A stretch of DNA of 64,000 nt from assembly GCA_946800325.1 (NCBI GenBank), contig OX326956.1, positions 48,159,052-48,223,051 of the forward strand, written 5' to 3'. The notes under the pieces were generated by a model. That model was not told the origin of the DNA. It ran no database searches and saw only the letters and a list, made by a program, of their open reading frames with translations. The first letter of the stretch is position 1. Each line of letters opens with the position of its first letter. The DNA is from Luzula sylvatica (taxonomy: Eukaryota; Streptophyta; Magnoliopsida; Poales; Juncaceae). This document shows positions 10,901 through 24,700 of this stretch, one piece after another. The position numbers and the translations under genes are program-made.

Positions 10901-13900
10901 TCTTCAATTACGGAGTACTTTGAGTACGCCATGAAAATTGAATATTTAGTTTGTGTTACAATTCAATTTTAACATTTTTAAAAAAAATATATTCATTGAA
11001 TTTTTTGAATATGTTAGACTTCAGTTTTTGTATTTTTAAGAAATTTTTGAAAAAGTTGAAATTTGTGTGCGTTAGTCTTCAATTACAAAGTATCTTGGGT
11101 ACGACATGAAAATTGAGTATTTTACTTGTGTGACACTTAAATTTTAATATTTTCTAAAAAAATATCTTAACTGAATTTTTTGAAGGTGTTAGATTTCTGA
11201 TTTTACATTTTTAAGAAATTTTAGAAAAAATTCAAATTTGTGTGTTTTGGTCTTCAATTACGGAGTATTTTGAGTACGACATGAAAATTGAGTATTTTTC
11301 TTGTTTTACACTTCAATTTTAAAAAAATTTTAAAAATATCTTAATTGAATTTTTTGAAGGTGTTAGACTTAAGTTTTTGCATTTTTAAGAAATTTTTGAA
11401 AAAATTGAAATTTGTGAGTGTTAGTCTTCAATTACATAGTATTTTGCTTGTGTTACCCTTCAATTTTAACATTTAAAAAAAATATCTTAATTGAATTTTT
11501 TGAAGGTTTTAGACTTCTGATTTTGCATTTCTAATAATTTTTTGAAAAAATTGAAATTAGTGTGTGTGTCTTCAATTACGGAGTATTTTGAGTACGGCAT
11601 GAAAATTGAGTATTTTGCTTGTGTATCACTTCCATTTTAACATTTTTAAAAAAATATTTTAATAGAATTTTTTGAAGTTGTTAGACTTCAGTTTTTTGTA
11701 TTTTTAAGAATTTTTTGAAAAAATCGAAATTTGTGTGTGTTAGTTTTCAATTATGGAGTATTTTGAGTACACCATGAAAATTGAGTATTTTGCTTGTGTT
11801 ATAATGCAATTTTATCATTCTTTTAAAAATATCATAATTGAATTTTTTGAGGGTGTTAGACTTCAGTTTTTACATTTTTAAGAAATTTTGAAACAATTGA
11901 AATTTGTGTGTGGTAGTCTTCAATTACGAATTATTTTGAGTACGCCATGAAAATTGAGTATTTAGCTTGTGTTACACTTCAATTTTAACATTTTTTTAAA
12001 AAATATAATCATCGAATTTTTTTAAGGTGTTAGACTTCAGTTTTTGCATTTTTAAGAAATTTTTGGAAAAATTGAAATTTGTGTGTGTTAGTCTTGAATA
12101 CAGAGTATCTAAGTACGACATGAAAATTGAGTATTTTACTTCTGTTACACTTCAATTTTAATATTTTCTGAAAAAATATCTAATTGAATTTTTTTGAAGG
12201 TGTTGGACTTCTATTTTTGCATTTTTGTGAAATATTTGATAAAATTGAAATTTGTGTGTGTTAGTCTTCAATGAAGGAGTATTTTGAGCACGTCATGAAA
12301 GTTGAGTATTTTGGTTGTGTTACAATTCAATTTTGACATTATTTTTTAAAATATGTTAATTGAATTTTTTGTAGGTGTTAGACTTCCGTTTTTGCATTTT
12401 TGACAAATTTTCGAAAAAATTGAAAGTTATGTGTGTTAGTCTTCAATTACGGAGTATTTTGAGTACGACATGAAAATTGAGTATTTTGCTTGTGTTACAC
12501 TTCAATTTTAACATTTATAAAAAAAATATCTTCATTGAATTTTTTGAAGGTGTTGGACTTCTGATTTTGCATTTTTAAGAAATTTTTGAAAAAATTGAAA
12601 TTTTTGTGTGTTAGTCTTCAATTGCGACGTATACTGAGTACGGCATGAAAATTGAGTATTTTGCTTGTGTATCACTTCAATTTTAACCTGTCTTAAAAAA
12701 TATCTTAATTGAATCTTTTGGCCGTGTTCGACTTCAGCTTTTTTAATTTTTAAGATTTTTTTGAAAAATTGAAATTTGTGTGTGTTAGTCTTCAATTATG
12801 GAGTATTTTGAAAACACCATGAAAATTGAGTATTTTACTTGTGTTACACTTCAATTTTATCATTCTTTTTAAAATTATCTTCATTGAATTTTTTGAAGGT
12901 GTTAGACTTCCATTTCTACATTTTTAAGAAATTTTGAAACAATTGAAATTTTTGTGTGGTAGTCATAAATTACGGAGTATTTTGAGTACGCCATGAAAAT
13001 TGAGTATTTAGCTTCTGTTACACTTCAATTTTAACATTTTAAAAAAAAATATATTCATTGTATTTTTTGAAGGGGTTAGACGTCAGTTTTTGCATTTTAA
13101 GAAATTTTTGAAAAAATTGAAATTTGTGTGTGTTAGTCTTCAATTACAGAGTATCTTGAGTACGACATGAAAATTGAGTATTTTACTTGTGTTACACTTC
13201 AATTTTGATATTTTCTTAAAAAATATCTAAATTGAATTTTTTTAAGGTGTTAGATTTTTGATTTTACATTTTTCAGAAATTTTTGAAACAATTCAAATTT
13301 GTGTGTGTTAGTCTTCAATTACGGAGTATTTTGAGTACGACATGAAAATTGAGTATTTTGCTTGTGACACACTTCAATTTTAAGATTTTTTTTAAAATAT
13401 CTTAATTGAATTTTTTGAAGGTGTTAGACTTCAGTGTTTGCATTTTTAAGAATTTTTTGAAAAAATTGAAATTTGTGTGTGTTTGTCTTCAATTACGGAG
13501 TATTTTGAGTACGCCGTGAAAATTGAGTATTTAGCTTGTGTTACACTTCAATTTTAAAATTTTTTAAAAAAATATATTCATTGAATGTTTTGAAGGGGTT
13601 GGACTTCAGTTTTTCCATTTATAAGAAATTTTTGAAAAAATTGAAATTTGTGTGTGTTTGTCTTCAATTACGGAGTATTTTGAGTACGGCATGAAAATTC
13701 AGTATTTTGCTTGTGTATCACTACAATTTTAACCTTTTTTTAAAAAATATCTAAATTGAATTTTTTGAAGGTGTTAGACTTCAATTTTTAGCATTTTTAA
13801 GATTTTTTTTGAACAAATTGAAATTTGTGTGTTAGTCTTCAATTAAGGAGTATTTTGAGTACACCATGTAAATTGGGTATTTTTCTTGTGTTACACTTCA

Positions 13901-15666
13901 ATTTTATCATTATTTTTCAAAATATCTTTATTGAATATTTTGAAGGTGTGTGTGTTAGTCTTCAAAATATTTTGAGACTTCCGTTTTTACATTTTTAAGA
14001 AATTTTGAAACAATCGAAATTTGTGTGTGTTAGTCTTCAATTACAGAGAATCTTGAGTACGACATGAAAATTGAGTATTTTACTTGTGTTACACTTCAAT
14101 ATTAATATTTTCTTAAAAATATCTTAATTAAATTTTTTCGATGTGTTAGATTTCATTTTTTGCATTTTTAAGAAATTTTAGAAAAAATTGAAATTTGCGT
14201 GTGTTAGTCTTCAATTACGGAGTATTTTGAGTATGACATGAAAATTGAGTTTTTTTATTGTGTTACACTTCAATTTTAACATTTTTTAAAAAACATCTTA
14301 ATTGAATTTTTTGAAGGTGTTGGACTTCTATTTTTGCATTTTTGTGAAATATTTGAAAAAATTGTAATTTGTTTGTGTTAGTCTTCAATGACGGAGTATT
14401 TTGAGCACGGCATGAAAGTTGAGTATTTTGGTTGTGTTACAATTCAATTTTAACATTTTTTAAAAAAATATCTTAATTGAATTTTTTGTAGTTGTTAGAC
14501 TTCTGTTTTAGCATTTTTAACTAATTTTTGACAAAATTGAAATTTGAGTGTGTTAGTCTTTAATTACGGATTATTTTGAGTACGACCTGAAAATTCAGTA
14601 CTTTGCTTGTCTTACACTTCAATTTTAACATTTTTTTAAAAAATATCTTAATTGAATTATATGAAGGTCTTAGACTTCTGTTTTTGCATTTTTTAGAAAT
14701 TTATGAAAAAATGAAATTTGTGTGTGTTAGAATTCAATTACGGAGTATTTTGAGGACGACATAAAAATTGAGTATTTTGCTTGTGTTACACTTCAATTTT
14801 AACATTTTCATAAAAATATCTTAATTGATTTTTTTGAAGGTGTTAGACTTCTATTTTTTCATTTTTGTGACATATTTGAAAAAATTGTAATTTGTGTGTG
14901 TTACTCTTCAATGATGGAGAATTTTGAGCACGGCATGACAGTTGAGTATTTTGGTTGTGTTACCATTCAATTTTAACATTTTTAAAAAAAATATCTTAAT
15001 TGAATTTTTTGTAGGTGTTAGACGTTTGATTTTGCATTTTTGACCAAATCAAAATTTATGTGTGTTAATCTTCAATTACGGAGTATTTTGAATACGACAA
15101 GAAAATTGAGTATTTTGCTTGTGTTACACTTCAATTTTAACATTTTTTTAAAAAATATCTTAATTGAATTTTTTGAAGGTGTTAGACTTCTGTTTTTGCA
15201 TTTTTAATAATTTTTGGAAAAAATTGAAATTTGTGTGTGTTAGTCTTCAATTATGGGGTATTTTGAGTAAACCAGGAAAATTTAGTATTTTGCTTGTGTT
15301 ACACTTCCATTTTATCATTCTTTTTAAAAATATCGTAATTGAATTTTTTGAAGGTGCTAGACTTCGGTTTTTACATTTTTAACAAATTTTGAAACAATTG
15401 AAATTTGTGTGTGGTAGTCTTCAATTACGGAGTATTTTGAGTACGCCATCAAAATTGAGTATTTTGCTTGTGTTACACTTCAATTTTGACATTTTAAAAA
15501 AAAAAATTATTCATTGAATTTTTTGAAGGTGCTAGACTTCAGTTTTTGCATTTTTAAGAATTTTTTGAAAAAATTGAATTTTGTGTGTGTTAGTCTTCAA
15601 TTACGGAGTATTTTGAGAATGCCATGATAATTGAGTATTTATCTTGTGTTACACTTCAATTTTAAC

Positions 15667-15720
<54 letters not shown>

Positions 15721-18700
15721 TGAATTTTTTGAAGGTGTTAGACCTCAATTTTTGCATTTTTAAGAAATTTTTGATAAAATTAAAATTTGTGTGTGTTAGT
15801 CTTCAATTACAGAGTATATTGAGTACGACATGAAAATTGAGTATTTTACTTGTCTTACATTTCAATTTTAACATTTAAAAAAAAATATCTTAATTGAATT
15901 TTTTGAAGGTTAGACTTCTGATTTTGCATTTTTAAGAAATTTTTGATAAAATTGAAATTTGTGTGTGTTAGTCTTGAATTACGGAGTATTTTGAGTACGG
16001 CATGAAAATTGAGTATTTTGCTTGTGTATCACTTAAATTTTAACCTTTTTAAAAAAATATCTTAATTGAATTTTTTGAACGAGTTAGACTTCAGTTATTT
16101 GCATTTGTAAGAATTTTCTGAAATAATTGAAAGTTGAGTGTGTTAGATTGCAAATATGAAGTTTTTTTAGTACACCATGGAAATTAAGTATTTTGCTTGT
16201 GTTACACTTCAATTTTAACATTTTTTAAAAAAATATCTTAATTTAATTTTTTCAAGGTGTTAGACTTCTATTTTTGCATTTTTGTGAAATATTTGAAAAA
16301 ATTGTAATTTGTGTGTGTTAGTCTTCAATGACGGAGTATTTTGAGCACGGCATGAAAGTTGAGTATTTTGGTTGCGTTACAATTCAATTTTAACATTTTT
16401 AAAAAAAATATCTTAATTGAATTTTTTGTAGGCGTTAGACTTCTGTTTTTGCATTTTTAACTAATTTTTGACAAAATTGAACTTTGTGTGTGTTAGTCTT
16501 CAATTACGGATTATTTTGAGTACGACATGAAAATTCTGTACTTTGCTTGTGTTACACTTCAATTTTAACATTTTTTTTTAAAATATCTTAATTGAATTTT
16601 TTGAAGCTGTTAGACTTCAGTTTTTGCAGTTTTAAGAAATTTTTGAAAAAAAATAAAATTTGTGTGTGTGTTAGTCTTCAATTACATAGTATTTTGCTGG
16701 TGTTACACTTCAATTTTAAAATTTTTTAAAAAGATATCTTAATTGAATTTTTTGAAGGTGTTAGACTTCTGATTTTGAATTTTTAAGAAATTTTTAAAAA
16801 AATTGAAATTTGTGTGTGTCTTCAATTACGGTGTATTTTGAGTACGGCATGAAAATTTAGTATTTTGCTTGTGTATCACTTCAATTTTAACATTTTTAAA
16901 AAAAATATCTTCATTGAATTTTTTGAAGGTGTTAGACTTCAGTTTTTGCATTTTTAAGACTTTTTCGAAAAAATTGAAATTTGTGTGTGTTAGTCTTCAA
17001 TTATGGAGTATTTTGAGTACACCATGAAAATTGAGTATTTTGTTGTGTTACACTTCAATTTTATCATTCTTTTTAAAAATATATTAATTGAATTTTTTGA
17101 AGGTGTTAGACTTCAGTTTTTACATTTTTAAGAAATTTTAAAACAATTGAAATTTTTTGTGTGGTAGTCTTCAATTACGGAGTATTTTGAGTACGCCATG
17201 AAAATTGAGTATTTTGCTTGTGTTACACTTTAATTTTAACATTTTTTAAAAAAAAATTATTCATTGAATTTTTTGAAGGTGGACTTCATATTTTGCATTT
17301 TTAAGAAATTTTTGAAAAAATATAAATTTGTGTGTGTTAGTCTTCAATTACAGAGTATCTTGAGTACGACATGAAAATTGAGTATTTTTCTTGTGTTACA
17401 CTTCAATTTTAATATTTTCTAAAAAAATATCTAAATTAAATTTTTTGAAGGTATTAGATTTCAGTTTTTGCATTTTTAAGAAATTGTAGAAAAAAATCAA
17501 ATTTGTGTGTGTTAGTCGTCAATTACGGAGTATTTTGAGTACGACATGAAATTGAGTATTTTGCTTGTGTTACACTTCAATTTTAACCATTTTTTTAAAT
17601 ATATATTAATTGAATTTTTTGAAGGTGTTAGATTTCAGTTTTTGCATTTATAAGAAATTTTAGAAGAAATTGAAATTCGTGTGTGTTCGTCTTCAATTAC
17701 GGAGTATTTTTAGTACGACATGGAAATTGAGTACTTTGCATGTGTTACACTTCAATTTTAACATTTAAAAAAAAAATATATCTTAACTTAATTTTTTGAA
17801 GGTGTTAGACTTCAGTACGTGCATTTTTAAGAAATTTTTGAAAAAATTGAAATTTGTGTGTGTTAGTCTTGAATTATGGAGTATTTTGAGTACTCCATTA
17901 AAATTGAGTATTTTGCTTGTGTTACACTTCAATTTTATCATTCTTTTTAAAAATATCTTAATTGAATTTTTTGAAGGGGTTAGACTTCAGTTTCTACATT
18001 TTTAAGAAATTTTGAAACAATTGAAATTTGTGTGTGGTAGTCTTCAATTACAAAGTATTTTGAGTACGCCATGAAAATTGAGTATTTTTCTTGTGTTACA
18101 CTTTAATTTAAACATTTAAAAAAAAATGTATTCATTGAATTTTTTGAAGGTGTTAGACTTCAGTTTATGCATTTTTAAGAAATTTTTGAAAAAATTTAAA
18201 TTTGTGTGTGTTAGTCTTCAATTACAGAGTATCTTGAGTACGACATGAAAATTGAGTATTTTACTTGTGTTACACTTCAATTTAAATATTTTCTAAAAAA
18301 CTATCCAAATTAAGTTTTTTGAAGGTAGACTTCTATTTTTGCATTTTTGTCAAATATTTGAAAAAATGGTAATTTGTGTGTGTTAGTCTTCTATTACGGA
18401 GTATTTTTAGTACGACATGAAAATTGAGTATTTTGCTTGTGTTACAATTCAATTTTAAAACTTTTTTTAAAAATATCTTAATTGAATTTTTTGAAGGTGT
18501 TTTACTTCTATTTTTGCATTTTTAACAAATTTTCGAAAAAATTGAAATTTGTGTGTGTTAGTCTTGAATTACGGAGTATTTTGAGTACACCATGAAAATT
18601 GAGTATTTTGCTTGTGTTACACTTCAATTTTATCATTCTTTTTTAAAATATCTTAAATGAATTTTTTGAAGGTGTTAGAATTCAATTTTTACATTTTTTA

Positions 18701-21700
18701 GAAATTTTGAAACAATTGAAATTTGTGTGTGGTAGTCTTCAATTACGGAGTAATTTGAGTACGCCATGAAAATTTAGTATTTTTCTTGTGTTACACTTTA
18801 ATTTTAACATTTAAAAAAAAATTATTCATTGAATTTTTTGAAGGTGTTAGACTTCAGTTTTTGGATTTTTAAGAAATTTTTGAAAAAATAAAATTGAGTA
18901 TTTTACTTGTGCTACACTTCAATTTTAATATTTTCAAAAAAATATCTAAATTAAATTTTTTGAAGGTATTAGATTTCAGTTTTTGCCTTTTTAAGAAATT
19001 TTAGAAAAAATCAAATTTGTGTGTGTTAGTCTTCAATTACGGATTATTTTGAGTACGACATGAAAATTGAGTATTTTTCTTGTGTTACACTTCAAATTTA
19101 ACAATTTTTTTAAATATATCCTAATTGAATTTTTTGAAGGTGTTAAACTTCAGTTTTTGCATTTATAAGAAATTTTAGAAAAAATTGAAATTTGTTCGTG
19201 TTCGTCTTCAATTACGGAATATTTTTAGTACGACATGGAAATTGAGTATTTTGCATGTGATACACTTCAATTTTAACATTTAAAAAACAAATATCTTAAC
19301 TTAATTTTTTGAAGGTGTTAGACTTCAGTATTTTCATTTTAAGAAATTTTTGAAAAAATTGAAATTTGTGTGTGTTAGTCTTCAATTATGGAGTATTTTG
19401 AGTACACCATGAAAATTGAGTATTTTGCTTGTGTTACACTTCAATTTTATCATTCTTTTTAAAAATATCTTAATTGAATTTTTTGAAGGGGTTAGACTTC
19501 AGTTTTTACATTTTTAAGAAATTTTGAAACAATTGAAATTTGTGTGTGGTAGTCTTCAATTACGGAGTATTTTGAGTAGGCCATGAAAATTGAGTATTTT
19601 GTTTGTGTTACACTTTAATTTTAACATTTTTAAAAAAAAATTATTCATTGAATTTTTTGAAGGTGTAGACTTCGGTTTTTGCATTTTTAAGACATTTTTG
19701 AAAAAATTTAAATTTGTGTGTCTTAGTCTTCAATTACAGAGTATCTTGAGTACGACATGAAAATTGTGTATTTTACTTGTGTTACACTTCAATTTTAATA
19801 TTTTCTAAAAAAATATCCAAATTAAATTTTTTGAAGGTATTAGACTTCTATTGTTGCATTTTTGTGAATTATTTGAAAAAAATGTAATTTGTGTGTGTTA
19901 GTCTTCTATTACGGAGTATTTTTAGTACGACATTAAAATTGAGTATTTTGCTTGTGTTACACTTCAATTTTAACACAGTTTTAAAAAATATCTTAATTGA
20001 ATTTTTTGAAGGTGTTTGACTTCTATTTTTGCATTTTTAACAAATTTTCGAAAAAATTGAAATTTGTTTGTGTTAGTCTTGAATTACGGGGTATTTTGAG
20101 TACATCATGGAAATTTAGTATTTTGCTTGTGTTACACTTAAATTTTGACATTTTTTAAAAAAATATCTTCATTAAATTGTTTTAGTTGTTAGACTTCTGA
20201 CTTTGCATTTTGAAGAAATTTTAGAAAAAATTGAAATTTGTGTGTGTTAGTCTTCAATTACGGAGTATTTTGAGTACACCATGAAAATTGAGTATTTTGC
20301 TTGTGTTACGCTTCAATTTTATCATTCTTTTTAAAAATATCTTAATTGAATTTTTTGATGGTGCTAGACTTCGGTTTTTACATTTTTAAGAAATTTTGAA
20401 ACAATTGAAATTTGTGTGTGGTAGTCTTCAATTACGGAGTATTTTGAGTACGCCATCAAAATTGAGTATTTTGCTTGTGTTACACTTCAATTTTGACATT
20501 TTTAAAAAAAAAATTATTCATTGAATTTTTTGAAGGTGTTAGACTTCAGTTTTTGCATTTTTAAGATATTTTAGAAAAAATCAAATTTGTGTGTGTTAGT
20601 CTTCAATTATGGAGTATTTTGACTACGACATGAAAATTGAGTATTTTTCTTGTGTTACACTTCAATTCTAACAATTTTTTTAAATATATCTTAATTGAAT
20701 TTTTTGAAGGTGTTAGACTTCAGTTTTTGCATTTATAAGAAATTTTAGAAAAAAATGAAATTTGTGTGTGTTCGTCTTCAATTACGGAGTATTTTTAGTA
20801 CGACATGGAAATTGAGTATTTTGCATGTGTTACACTTCAATTTTAACATTTAAAAAAAAAAATCTTAACTTGATTTTTAGAAGGTGTTAGACTTCAGTAT
20901 TTGCATTTTTAAGAAATTTTTGAAAAAATTGAAATTTGTGTGTGTTTGTCTTCAATTTTGGAGTATTTTGTGTACACCATGAAAATTGAGTATTTTGCTT
21001 GTGTTACACTTCAATTTTATCATTCTTTTTAAAAATATCTTAATTGAATTTTTTGAAGGGGTTAGACTTCAGTTTTTACATTTTTAAGAAATTTTGAAAC
21101 AATTGAAATTTGTGTGTGGTAGTCTTCAATTACGGAGTATTTTGAGTAGGCCATCAAAATTGAGTATTTTGCATGTGTTACACTTTAATTTTAACAATTT
21201 AAAAAAAAATTATTCATTGAAATTTTTGAAGGTGACTTTAGTTTTAGCATTTTTAAGAAATTTTTGATAAAATTTAAATTTGCGTGTGTTAGTCTTCAAT
21301 TACAGAGTATCTTCAGTACGACATGAAAATTGAGTATTTTACTTGTGTTACACTTCAATTTTAATATTTTCTAAAAAAATATCCAAATTGAATTTTTTGA
21401 AGGTATTAGACTTCTATTTTTGCATTTTTGTGAAATATTTGAAAAAATTGTAATTTGTGTGTGTTAGTCTTCTATTATGGAGTATTTTGAGTATGACATG
21501 AAAATTGAGTATTTTGCTTGTGTTACACTTCAATTTTAACACCTTTCTTAAAAATATCTTAATTGAATTTTTTTGAAGGTGTTTGACTTCTATTTTTGCA
21601 TTTTTAACAAATTTTCAAAAAAATTGAAATTTGTGTGTGTTAGTCTTGAATTACGGAGTATTTTGAGTACATCATGAAAATTGAGTATTTTGCTCGTGTT

Positions 21701-24700
21701 ACACTTAAATTTTAACACTTTTTAAAAAAATATCTTGATTAAAATTTTTTAGGTGTTAGACTTCTGACTTTGCATTTTGAAGAAATTTTAGAAACAAATT
21801 GAAATTTGTGTGTTTTAGTCTTCAATTACGGAGTATTTTGAGTACACCATGAAACATGAGTATTTTGCTTGTGTTACACTTCAATTTTATCATTCTTTTT
21901 AAAAATATCTTAATTGAGTTTTTTGAAGGTGTTAGACTTCAGTTTTTACATTTTTAAGAAATTTTCGAACAATTGAAATTTGTGTGTGGTAGTCTTTAAT
22001 TATTGAGTATTTTGAGTACACCATGAAAATTGAGTATTTTTCTTGTGTTACACTTCAATTTTGTCATTCTTTTTAAAAATATCTAGATTGTATTTTTTGA
22101 AGGGGTTAGACTTCAGTTTTTACATTTTTTAGAAATTTTGAAACAATTGAAATTTGTGTGTGGTAGTCTTCAATTACGGAGTATTTTGAGTACGTCATGA
22201 AAATTGAGTATTTTGCTTGTGTTACATTTTAATTTTAACATTTTTAAAAAAAAATTATTCATTGAAATTTTTGAAGATGTTAGACTTCAGTTTTTGCATT
22301 TTCAAGAAATTTTTCAAAAAATTTAAATTTGTGTGTCTTAGTCTTCAATTACAGAGTATCTTGAGTACAACATGAAAATTGAGTATTTTACTTGTGTTAC
22401 ACTTCAATTTTAATATTTTCTAAAAAAATATCTGAATTAAATTTTTTGAAGGTATTAGATTTCAGTTTTTGCATTTTTAAGAAATTTTAGAAAAAATCAA
22501 ATTTGTGTGTGTTTGTCTTTAATTACGGAGTATTTTGAGTACGACATGAAAATTGAGTATTTTGCTTCTGTTACACTTCAATTTTAACCATTTTTTTAAA
22601 TATATCTTAATTGAATTTTTTGAAGGAGTTAGACTTCAGTTTTTGCATTTATAAGAAATTTTAGAAAAAAATTGAAATTTGTGTGTGTTCGTCTTCAATT
22701 ACGGAGTATTTTTAGTACGACGTTGAAATTGAGTATTTTGCATGTGTTACACTTCAGTTTTAACATTTTTAAAAAAAATATCTTAATTGTATTTTTTGAA
22801 GGTGTTAGACTTCGGATTTTGCATTTTTAAGAAATTTTTGAAAAAATTGAAATTTGTGTTTGTTTGTCTTCAATTATGGAGTATTTTCAGTACACCATGA
22901 AAATTGAGTATTTTGCTTGTGTTACACTTCAATTTTATCATTCTTTTTAAAAATATCTTAATTCAATTTTTTGAAGGGGTCTTCAGTTTTTACATTTTTA
23001 AGAAATTTTGAAACAATTGAATTTTGTGTGTGTGGTAGTGTTCAATTACGGAGTATTATGAGTAGGCAACGAAAATTGAGTATTTTTGCTTATGTTACAC
23101 TTTAATTTTAACATTTTAAAAAAAATGTATTCATTTAATTTTGTGAAGGTGTTAGACTTCAGTTTTTGCATTTTTAAGAAATTTTTGAAAAAATTTAAAT
23201 TTGTGTGTGTTAGTCTTCAATTACGGACTATTTTTAGTACGACATGGAAAGTGAGTATTTTGCATGTGTTACACTTCAATTCTAACATTTTAAAAAAATA
23301 TATCTTAACTTAATTTTTTGAAGTTGTTAGACTTCAGTATTAGCATTTTTAAGAACTTTTTGAAAAAATTGAAATTTGTGTGTGTTAGTATTCAATTATG
23401 GAGTATTTTGAGTACACCATGAAAATTGAGTATTTTTCTTGTGTTACACTTCAATTTTATCATTCTTTTTAAACATATCTTAATTGTATTTTTTGAAGGG
23501 GTTAGACTTCAGTTTTTACATTTTTTAGAAATTTTGAAACAATTGAAATTTGTGTGTGGTAGTCTTCAATTACGGAGTATTTTGAGTACGCCATGAAAAT
23601 TGAGTATTTTTCTTGTGTTACACTTTAATTTTAACATTTTTTAAAAAAAATTTAATCATTGAATTTTTTGAAGGTAGACTTCAGTTTTTGCATTTTTAAG
23701 ACATTTTTGAAAATTTTTAAATTTGTGTGTCTTAGTCTTAAATTACAGAGTATCTTGAGTACGACATGAAAATTGAGTATTTGACTTGTGTTACACTTTA
23801 ATTTTAATATTTTCTAAAAAAATATCAAAATTAAATTTTTGAAGGTATTAGACTTTTATTTTTTCATTTTTGTGCAATGTTTGAAAAAATTGTAATTTGT
23901 GTGTGTTAGTCTTCTATTACGGAGTATTTTTAGTACGACATGAAAATTGATTATTTTGCTTGTGTTACTCTTCAATTTTAACACTTTTTTTTTAAATATC
24001 TTAATTGAATTTTTTGAAGGTCTTTGACTTCTATTTTTGCATTTTTAACTAATTTTCGAAAAAATTGAAATTTGTGTGTGTTAGTTTTCAATTACGGAGT
24101 ATTTTGAGTACGGCATGAAAATTGATTATTTTGCTTGTGTTTAACTTCAATTTTAACATATTTTTTTTAAAAATATCTTGATTCAATTTTTTGAAGGTGT
24201 TAGACTTCTGATTTTGCATTTTTAAGAAATTTATGAAAAAATTGAAATTTGCGCGTGTCTTCAATTACGGAGTATTTTGAGTACGGCATGAAAATTTAGT
24301 ATTTTGCTTGTGTATCACTTCAATTTTAACAATTTTTAAAAAAATATCTTCATTGAATTTTTTGAAGGTGTTAGACTACAGTTTTTGCATTTTTAAGAAT
24401 TTTTTGAAAAAATTGAAATATGTGTTTGTGTTAGTCTTCAATTATGGAATATTTTGAGTATACCATGAAAATTGAGTATTTTTCTTGTGTTACACTTCAA
24501 TTTTATCATTCTTTTTCAAAATATCTTAATTGAATTTTTTGAAGGTGTTAGACTTCATTTTTTACATTTTTAAGAAACTTTGAAACAATTGAAATTTGTG
24601 TGTGGTAGTCTTCAATTACGGAGTATTTTGAGTACGCCATGAAAATTGAGTATTTTGCTTGTGTTACCCTCCAATTACGGAGTATTTTGAATTTTTAAGA

